The notes under the pieces are model-generated. The model did not search any database and had not been told where the DNA came from. It worked only from the letters and a program-made list of their open reading frames with translations. From Jaltomata sinuosa (lineage: Eukaryota > Streptophyta > Magnoliopsida > Solanales > Solanaceae): a stretch of 64,000 nt of DNA. The stretch spans positions 340,164 through 404,163 of the forward strand of contig QJPP01000441.1 of assembly GCA_003996215.1 (NCBI GenBank), read 5' to 3'. Shown in pieces: positions 56,580 through 64,000 of the stretch. The number at the start of each line of letters is the position of its first letter. Position 1 is the stretch's first letter. The translations under genes and the position numbers were made by a program.

Positions 56580-57985
56580 ACAAATTAATGTGAGCAAGAA
56601 GTTCAAAAGATGATTTATTTGTAGAATATTGCAAATCAACTGCCAGATGCATTTACTAACCTTCCAAGGGTTACTAAATCGCATATCCCAGCTATTAATA
56701 TTTTAGTTTGAGTTGATGTCCCGATAGGACAAACTGTTAAGGCAAATGAGTCTAGGCCACGCTTAAAACGTGGTAGACCAATTGATTCCAAGGATAAAAA
56801 TCCTCGAAAAAGAAAAGGAATAAATGATCATAATATGGAAGAGATTGCTCAAAAAGAGCCACGAGTCATAACAAATATTGAGACCATTGAGGAAGACCAT
56901 AATGAAAATGAAGAAATCTCAATAAGTTATGTCTCAACAAGAAAAAGATGGAACCGAAATAATATTGTAATTGATAATATTTTTGCCTATAATATTGTTG
57001 CTGAAATAATGCAATAAGATGAGGATTTTGAGCTAAAATCTATCGATGAATGTAGACAAAGGAATGATTGGTCAAAATGGAAGGATGCAATTCAAGCAGA
57101 ATTGACTTCACTTGAAAAACGTGTGAAGTTTTTGAATCAATTGTTCGAACACCTGAAGGTGTCAAGCCAGTGAGGTACAAATAGGTTTTCGTGCAAAAAT
57201 GAAATGAAAAAGGTGAAGTCGTAAGATATAAAGAACGACTTGTGGCACAAGGATTTTTGCAAAGGCCTGACATTGATTATGTGGAGACCTATTCTCCTAT
57301 GGTGTATGCAATTACCTTTAGGTATCTTATAAATCTGGCAGTTCATGAAAATCTTGAAATGCGCCTTATGGACGTTTTCACAGCCTATTTATATGGTTCA
57401 TTAGACCACAACATCTTTATGAAAATCCCTGAAGCATATTAAGTGCCTGAAGCTTATCAAGGTTCGAAAGAATCTTGTTCAATAAAGCTTCAGAAATCCT
57501 TATATGGATTGAAACAATTAGGAAGAATGTGGTACAATCGTCTTAGCGAATATTTTCTCAAGGAAGGATACAAAAATGATTCTATTTGTCCTTGCATCTT
57601 TATAAGAAGGTCGGGATCTGAATTTGTTATAATAGTTGTGTATGTCGATGACTTGAACATCGTTGGCACCCCTAATGAGCTTTCAAAAGCTGTTGAGTGT
57701 TTGAAAAGGGAATTTGAAATGAAAGATCTTGGTAAGGCAAAATTTTGTCTTGGCCTACAGATTGAGTATTTGACAAATGGAATATTTGTCCACCAATCAA
57801 CATACACTGAAAAGGTTTTGAAGCGATTTTACATGGATGGATCACATCCATTGAGTACCCCAATGGTCGTTAGATCGCTTGACATAAATAAAGATCCATT
57901 TTGACCTCAAGAGAAGGATGAAGAACTTCTTGGTGATGAAATGCCATATCTAAGTGCAATCGAGGCACTAATGTACCTTGCTAAT
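56580..57985 (+). pseudogene. copia G reverse transcriptase, truncated
   Basis: Pieces at 56835-57017 (linker), 57242-57442 (QGFLQRPDIDYVETYSPMVY, DVFTAYLYGSLDHNIFMKIP) and 57443-57904 (SLYGLKQLGRMWYNRLSEYF, IVVYVDDLNIVG with the YVDD active site intact, KFCLGLQIEYL). Stops at 57440 and 57902 and others disable it. Homology stops at 57985 where gypsy H is inserted. Confidence 0.87.
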
Positions 57986-58305
57986 TGTAACATCCCGTAT
58001 TCTGCATATACTAGTCCTATTCATATATCACTTGATATAGCCTTGTCGTATAGGTGAGGGACCGAGTTTCTTATATAAGCAGTGATAGTTTAATGTGTAT
58101 TGGGAGGTGCTGTAATGCACCATTCAGTTCAGCACGTAAACGGCCAAGTTAACCTCGACAAAAGTATTTAAACTCGAGATGGTAAGGTTGTATTTGAGTA
58201 AATATTTAGGGTGAAGTGTTAAGTTAAAGCAAAAGGGATTAAAAATTAGAAAATAGAATAAATTAAGTGAGGTGCTTGCTTGACTTAACTAAGCTAGTAG
58301 GTGAT

Positions 58306-58538
58306 AAGTAGGTGCATCACCTACTTTGACTTATTGACCAGCCTAAAGAACTAGGTAGGTGCATCACCTACTAAGACTATTTTGACTAGCTTACAGGGCC
58401 AAGTACACCCATCACCCACTTGAATAAATTCTGGCCCAAAGAAGTGAAAGAAAGGGAAAGAATTGGCAGCCAAGGCCCAATAAGGTTAAGTCCAACAAAG
58501 CCCATGTAAAATGGCCAAGTAGGTGTATCACCTTCTTG
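58306..58538. repeat. palindrome cluster in H LTR
   Basis: Four copies of a 9+9 bp inverted repeat around a 3-nt loop: arms AAGTAGGTG and CACCTACTT with CAT at 58306-58326 (perfect), a second good copy at 58352-58373, a degenerate one at 58401-58421 and another at 58516-58538. Spacing is 46, 49 and 115 bp. It lies 320-552 nt from the LTR start. Confidence 0.88.
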
Positions 58539-59699
58539 ACATTTTGTGGCTCAAAATGAGCAAGGAAAGTCGGCCAAAGCAGCCCCCCTTTAAAGGGGTT
58601 AAGACCAGCTCATTTCACTCATTTTAACTTGAAAAAAAATAGATCTTAGAAGTTCTTTCTTTCTCTCTCTCTTAGCTTCACATAGCAGCCATAAAATACC
58701 ATTAGGGTTCTTAAGTATTCTCCCTCTTTTCAAGCTAAGTTGAAGGGGAGTTCAAGCTCTTGAAGAAGTACAAGTTAGGAGGACAGATTTTCAGAATTTA
58801 AGGTAAAGTTACTGCCTATTTTTACCTCTTTTTATATGCAAGTTTGATGGAGAATTCTGTATGTGTTTGTGTCAAGAACCATGGGGTAGTGATTGGAATC
58901 CTTGAGTTAAAATACTTTCTTATTATGTTGAAGGATGTTTGGGATTATTTTAGGAGCGGTTTTATGTGTATATATTTGGGACAGCTTGGTTGAACTTGTA
59001 AAAGGGTGTGTGAAGTTGTATTGAAGTATGGAAGGAGGGTGTGGTAATACACCACTTAATTGGGTGTTATGTTAACTTGCTGCCTGCACACCTTTGTATG
59101 TTGTTTGGTATATGTTGTGAAGTCGGAAGAGCTTCAAGGGACCTTATGAGAAGGTCGTACAGTATGTAGATATGTTTAGAGGAGAAGAGGTGAAAGGAAC
59201 ACTCTTGGTTTGATCAATTACGAGCTTACTGCCTAGTTACTGATTTAGTGGGATCAAGTAGCCCAAATTGGTTAACTAGCTACTAATACTAGTTTTGCCA
59301 CGTATTTCATTGTAGATAAATAATCTGAAAGGGGGAAGCTTAATTCGTTGTAATATCCGAGTTACACAACAAGGTATGTAAGGTTTCTCAGTTTCATATT
59401 CCTTGGCATGAACTCTTATATTTGTGTTGTTACCAACGAAGTGAGTTTCCTAGTAAAGGTACTTTCAACAACAAGCTTTGTGAGTTATTCTCTAAGCCAA
59501 ATGAGGTTCATTGTATCATATAAGCTCCTAAACAGTACGTTGATGTTACGTTTGCTCCTTATATCATTGTTACTGCCTTAAGTGTATGTTCACATGTCTT
59601 CTACTACTGGTCCATAGTTTTGAGCTCAATAAAGGTTACAACCACCAAAGTAATAATCTCAAAGATTAAAGAAACTAAATGAAGTAATCTGTATATGTG

Positions 59700-59859
59700 T
59701 GGGTGGCAGCCCAGGGGTGAAAGCCTAGCATGGGTCGATCCCTATTTGTGTACTTATGGGTGGCAGCCTAGGGGCGAAAGCCTAGCATGGGTCGATCCCA
59801 ATTTGTATATTTATGAGGAAAGCATCCCAGGGGTTAAATTGCCTAGCATGGGACTCCTC
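59700..59859 (+). repeat. 58-bp tandem repeat in H LTR
   Basis: Two near-identical units (59700-59757 and 59758-59815, sharing GTGGCAGCC, GCCTAGCATGGGTCGATCCC and TTATGGG or its equivalent) and a diverged partial third ending at about 59859. It lies 690-850 nt from the LTR end, similar to the placement of the tandem repeat in element A. Confidence 0.87.
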
Positions 59860-60557
59860 TTCTACCACTGATCAGTTGGTCACGTGTATTACATGCCTTA
59901 CAATGATCATAAAGCAAAGAAGAGTAACCAAAGAACGTAATATACATGATTTCACAAGTGTAAGCAAATGTGATCTTCTGTTCTTATTTACATGTTTATG
60001 CACTGATACCTGATTCTATTTGAGCTCTTGTTTACATATGGTTTACTTTATGCCTTACATATTCAGTACATTCTCTCGTACTGACGTCCCTCATGGGGAC
60101 GCTGCATTTCATGCCGCAGGCACATGTACTCTGGATAGTAGACCTCCCCAGTAGGAGCACAGGACACTCGGCTGCTGTTGGTGAGCTCCAGGTTGATTCG
60201 GGGCTTTACCGAGTCTTTGGTATATATTTTGGGTATTGTATAGTTAAGGGTAAGGCCGGGCCCTGTCCCGACCTAAACTAAGTTTGTCTATCTTGTAGAG
60301 GCTTTGTAGACCAATGTTAAAGTAAAACTTAGTTATGTCTTTGCTCTTAACAGTTGTGGCCTCAATGGCCAGATCGTGTACATAAGTTTTGGGCCTATCT
60401 ATGTTGGTCTTGTTATTCAGGCAGCTTATCTATAGTTAAAGCTTCTTAATTGTTATAGTTATATGCATGATGAATCAGAGGTTATAAGTTGGTTCTCTCG
60501 GGCCTTTAGGGCATCGAGTGCCTGTCCGTCTAAATGTAATTTGAGGCGTGACAAAAG

Positions 60558-60569
60558 TGGTATCAGAGC
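60558..60569 (+). other. primer-binding site of element H
   Basis: TGGTATCAGAGC, exactly complementary to the plant initiator-Met tRNA 3' end, four bases after the LTR. Confidence 0.93.
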
Positions 60570-60766
60570 AGGTCATCCTAGGGAGTCTACAAAGCCGTGT
60601 CTATATAGAGTCTTGCTTATGGGTGTGTTGTGCACCACATCTATAAACAGGAGGCTACGGGACATTTAGGAGTTGTCTCTTTTTCTTCATCTCTTAGATC
60701 GTGCAATAGAGCCAATGTTATAGGTTTATCGTATCTAACTTTTAAATTGTTTTCATTATAGCAAAA

Positions 60767-62131
60767 ATGTCGGTTACTAGGAAAAGTAAGAGTACTGGTA
60801 AGCAAGTAGATATGGCTACTGGAGAAGGGACCCGCAAATCACCACCTAGACGAGCTAATCAAAGCAAGGCTCAACTGTCTTCATCACGGACTTCCTCCAC
60901 TCCTCCGTCTCCAGAAGAGCTAAGGAGGGCAGCAGCACCCCAAGAACCACCGGTTAATGCTACTGACCAAGATTTAAAGAATGCAGTCCAATTGTTGACT
61001 CGTATACTTGCTGGTCAAGGACAATGGCAAGCAGGTCCAATTGCAAGTACTAGTGGTGCAAATAGGGAAGCTAGTGTGCGGATACGTGATTTCCTTAATT
61101 TGGACCCTCCATCATTTACCAGGTCAGATCCTAATGAAGATCCGCAAGACTTTATTGATCAAATCCAAAGGACCTTAGATATTATGCATGTATCTGGTAA
61201 GGAAGCAGTTGAGTTAGCAACATATAGATTAAAAGGTGTGGCTATATTGTGGTACGAAGCTTGGAAATAATCTAGGGGTATAAATACACCTTCAGCTAAA
61301 TGGAAAGAGTTTAAAAAGGCATTCCTTGACCATTATCTGCCATTGGAGATTCAGGAGGCCCGTGCAACTCAGTTCTTAAATCTTCACCAAGGGAATATGA
61401 GCGTGAGAGAGTATAGTCTCAAGTTTAATTCTTTGGCCAGGTATGCTCCTAATGTAGTAGCGACTATGGAGGATAGAGTTCATCGTTACGTGGATAGATT
61501 GGATTCATATCTGGTTAGGGATTGTACTATTGCTGCTTTGAACAAAGATATGGATATAGCAAGGATACAAGCTTTTGCACAAAAGATGGAGGATCAAAGG
61601 CAAAGGAGAAGGACACAAGAGTCGAAAAGAGGGCAGTCGAAGAGGGCCAGATCTATGGGCCAGTTTACGCCATCCCAAGGTGAGTTTAGGCCTCGGTTTT
61701 CTAATAGACTGCCTAGGCCATCATCTTCCTACTCTACAGCTAGCGCTCCACCTCGGTTTCAAGGGTCTAGAGCTAATCAATTTGGGCAAAGGAGTGAGAG
61801 TCAAGGCTCACAAGTAGCGGGGTACCAAGAACAGGGAAGTGCGACCCAACCAAGACCTCCTAGACAGTCTTGTAAACAATGTGGAAGAAATCATCCAGGT
61901 ATATGTCGGCTTGGAACAAATGTTTGTTTTTGGTGTGGTACACCGGGACACATGATGAGAAATTGCCCTCAAAGGGGCATGGGTAACATGGCACAACCTA
62001 CTAGATTGGTTGCTGCATCATCATCATCGGTGCCTTATTTAGGTAGGGGGCCACAGGTTCCTGCAGTCGTGGTAGAGGTGGTAGAGGAACTGCTAGTTCT
62101 AGTGGAGTTCAAAATTATACATATGCTCTAG
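60767..62131 (+). pseudogene. gypsy H gag, one stop and a 3' frameshift
   Basis: The start ATG at 60767 gives a basic, Ser/Pro-rich N-terminus. The capsid section has FLNLDPPSFTRSDPNEDPQDF and YRLKGVAILWYEAWK, then a TAA at 61268-61270, after which the same frame continues (FLDHYLPLEIQEARATQFLN, SVREYSLKFNSLARYAP). Zinc-binding motifs follow: CKQCGRNHPGIC and the CCHC knuckle CFWCGTPGHMMRNC. Near 62041-62060, at a run of G, the reading shifts, so the last 30 codons are out of frame, and the true frame continues into the protease at 62146. A single stop separates it from an otherwise readable gag. Confidence 0.88.
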
Positions 62132-62145
62132 CGGAACGACAGAAT

Positions 62146-64000
62146 TTGGAGGCTTCACCTGATGTGGTTACAGGTACATTTTCCATCTTTTCATATAATG
62201 TATATGCATTAATTGATCCAGGCTCTACATTATCATATGTAACTCCATTGATTGCTGGAAAGTTTGAAGGAACGCCAGAATTATTGGTTAAACCATTTGA
62301 AGTATTTACACCAACTAGCGAGTCTATTATAGCTAGAAAAGTCTATCGTAATTGCATTGTAACTGTTTGTGACCGTAACACATTGGCTGACCTTGTTGAG
62401 CTAGATATGATAGATTTTGACGTTATAATGGGTATGGATTGGTTGGCTTCATGTTATGCCACGGTAGATTGCCGAGCTAAGAGGGTGAGTTTCCATTTTC
62501 CAAAAGAGGCAGTCCTTGAATGGAAAAGTAATGTTGGGACACCAAGAGGTAAGTTTATTTCTTATCTTAAGGCAAAAAAGATGATGTCCAAAGGGTACAT
62601 ATGTCATCTAGTGAGAGTGAGAGATATAGATGCGGAGCCACTAGATCTTCAGTCTATTCCAGTGGTAAATGAATTTTCTGATGTATTTCCCGAAGAGCTT
62701 CCAGGTTTGCCTCCAGAACGAGAGATAGAGTTTGGTATTGATGTGATTCCAGGTACTCAACCCATCTCCATCCCTCCATATAGGATGGCCCCGGCAGAAT
62801 TACGAGAATTGAAGGAGCAATTAAAAGAATTGTTAGAAAAGGGATTCATAAAGCCTAGTATATCCCCTTGGGGAGCACCGGTTTTATTTGTACGTAAGAA
62901 AGATGGCTCATTGAGAATGTGTATTGACTATCGGCAGTTGAATAAGGTGACAATTAAGAACAAATATCCCCTTCCTAGGCTTGATGATTTGTTTGACCAG
63001 TTACAGGGTGCTAAGTGTTTCTCGAAGATTGATTTGAGGTCGGGTTATCATCAAGTAAAAGTCAAAGAGAAAGATATACCCAAGACAGCTTTCCGAACAT
63101 GGTATGGTCATTTTGAATTTTTAGTTATGTCATTTGGGCTAACAAATGCACCAGCAACTTTTATGGATCTGATGAATAGGGTGTTCAAGCCATTCTTGGA
63201 CGTGTTTGTGATTGTATTCATAGATGATATCTTGGTCTATTCAAGATCAAAGGAGGACCATGCTAATCACTTATGGTAGGTGTTACAGGTTCTTCGTAAT
63301 CGTAAGCTATATGCAAAGTTTTCTAAATGTGATTTTTGGTTAAAATCTATGGCATTCTTGGGTCATATTGTCTCTGATGAAGGAATAAGGGTTGATACTC
63401 AAAATATAGAAGCCGTGAAGAACTGGCCAAGACCTACAACACCTACGGAGGTTCGTAGTTTCCTTGGGTTGGCAGGTTATTATAGAAGGTTCGTTGAGGG
63501 ATTTTCCTCTATTTCTGCACCCTTAACAAAGCTAACACACAAGGCAGCCAAGTTCCAATGGAGCGATGCATGCGAAAGAAGCTTCCAAGAGCTGAAAAAT
63601 AAGTTGACTTCTACACCTATATTGGTACTTCCAGAAGACATAGAAGGGTATGCAGTGTATTGTGATGCGTCGGGAGTGGGCTTAGGATGCGTATTGATGC
63701 AGCATGGTAAAGTAATAGCTTATGCCTCAAGACAGTTGCGGCCACATGAGAAAAATTATCCAACCCATGATCTAGAGCTAGCAGCGGTTGTATTTGCTTT
63801 AAAGATATGGCACCACTACTTGTATGGGGTTCATGTTGACATATATACGGACCATAAGAGCTTGCAATATATATTTAAGCAGAAGGATCTGAATCTGAGG
63901 CAGCGAAGATGGCTTGAGTTATTAAAAGATTATGATGTTGATATCTTGTATCATCCGGGGAAAGCAAATGTGGTGGCCGATGCTTTAAGTCGTAGGACAA
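62146..64000 (+). pseudogene. gypsy H pol: protease, reverse transcriptase, RNase H (partial)
   Basis: Protease: YALIDPGSTLSYVT, then FDVIMGMDWLASCYATVDC. Reverse transcriptase: SPWGAPVLFVRKKDGSLRMC, IDYRQLNKVTIKNKYPLPR, FSKIDLRSGYHQVKVKEKDI and VIVFIDDILVYSRSKEDH, catalytic Asp residues all present. A TAG at 63277-63279 interrupts the protein just after the active-site strand, and the same frame continues without further stops to the end: GLAGYYRRFVEGFSSISAPL, RNase H with CDASGVGLG, THDLELAAVVFAL, YTDHKSLQYIF and VVADALSRR. All four RNase H acidic residues are kept. Integrase lies outside the window. Confidence 0.9.

Larger units (their letters stand above)
53188..57985 (+). mobile_element. 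Ty1/copia element G, 5' two thirds, cut by gypsy H
   Basis: 5' LTR, leader, gag, protease/integrase and part of reverse transcriptase in copia order (integrase before reverse transcriptase). It stops at 57985 within the reverse transcriptase C-terminus (EALMYLAN), where the LTR of H begins. The remaining RNase H and 3' LTR should lie beyond H, outside the window. Stops and a local rearrangement at the protease show long decay. Confidence 0.85.
57986..60553 (+). repeat. 5' LTR of element H
   Basis: 2568 bp, TGTAACATCCCG to GAGGCGTGACA. It carries a palindrome cluster (58306-58538) and a 58-bp tandem repeat (59700-59859). The frames at 59813-60281 are within it and have no domain. Confidence 0.88.
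57986..64000 (+). mobile_element. Ty3/gypsy element H, plus strand, runs off the window
   Basis: Complete 5' LTR (57986-60553), perfect initiator-Met primer site, gag, protease, reverse transcriptase and RNase H, with the last bases of the window at the ADALSRR end of RNase H. It is inserted in copia G after CTAAT (57981-57985), which should recur at its far end. It has only two in-frame stops and one frameshift in about 3.2 kb, so it is the youngest gypsy copy here. The protein relationship is closest to element F. Confidence 0.9.

Noticed and set aside
53188..64000. Endogenous pararetrovirus
   Set aside because: Elements G and H have LTRs, primer sites and integrase or gypsy/copia gene order; no movement-protein or caulimovirus-type features seen.

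Overview
This is repeat-dominated plant nuclear DNA, most likely from a Solanaceae species. The family assignment is an inference. It rests on an RTE-clade LINE and a tRNA-derived SINE of types I associate with Solanaceae, several Tekay/Del-like Ty3/gypsy families primed by initiator-Met tRNA, and a plant reversibly glycosylated polypeptide (RGP) gene. There are no bacterial-type operons, CRISPR arrays or organellar gene clusters. I saw no rRNA or tRNA gene.

Layout. 1-3936: 3' end of a plus-strand gypsy element A (integrase, chromodomain, LTR). 3937-5117: AT-rich, unassigned. 5118-12340: minus-strand gypsy E0, truncated at both ends, with a small internally deleted Ty1/copia element K (9571-12061) inside its LTR. 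12594-30406: composite minus-strand gypsy array: long LTR, internal E1, short LTR, internal E2/E3, short LTR. It is patched with a gag-leader segment of an unrelated gypsy family, an 825-bp filler and a 1.37-kb tandem duplication. 30880-42342: old complete gypsy element F on the minus strand, its pol split by a 2-kb insert containing a short Helitron. 42343-45300: AT-rich DNA with a PPR gene fragment and long simple-sequence tracts. 45345-50821: the only apparently functional genes, a three-exon gene for an 88-residue protein (its 3.7-kb intron carries a SINE and a LINE) and, 97 nt downstream, an RGP gene with a single-exon coding region. 52162-53157: a second Helitron of the same family. 53188-57985: decayed Ty1/copia element G, cut inside reverse transcriptase by gypsy element H (57986 to beyond the window end). 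H is the least damaged element.

Most notable pattern. Four separate gypsy families (A, E, F, H) each carry a cluster of short palindromes 300-900 nt inside the 5' boundary of the LTR. The palindrome sequence differs completely between families but the architecture is the same. The E array also shows an inverted repeat of about 157 bp at the LTR edge, microhomology joins and inter-family patching, as expected from template switching or repeated recombination.

For the LTR elements, coordinates are read from TG/CA ends, primer-binding sites and internal homology seen by eye. Similarity figures are hand estimates on sampled stretches.
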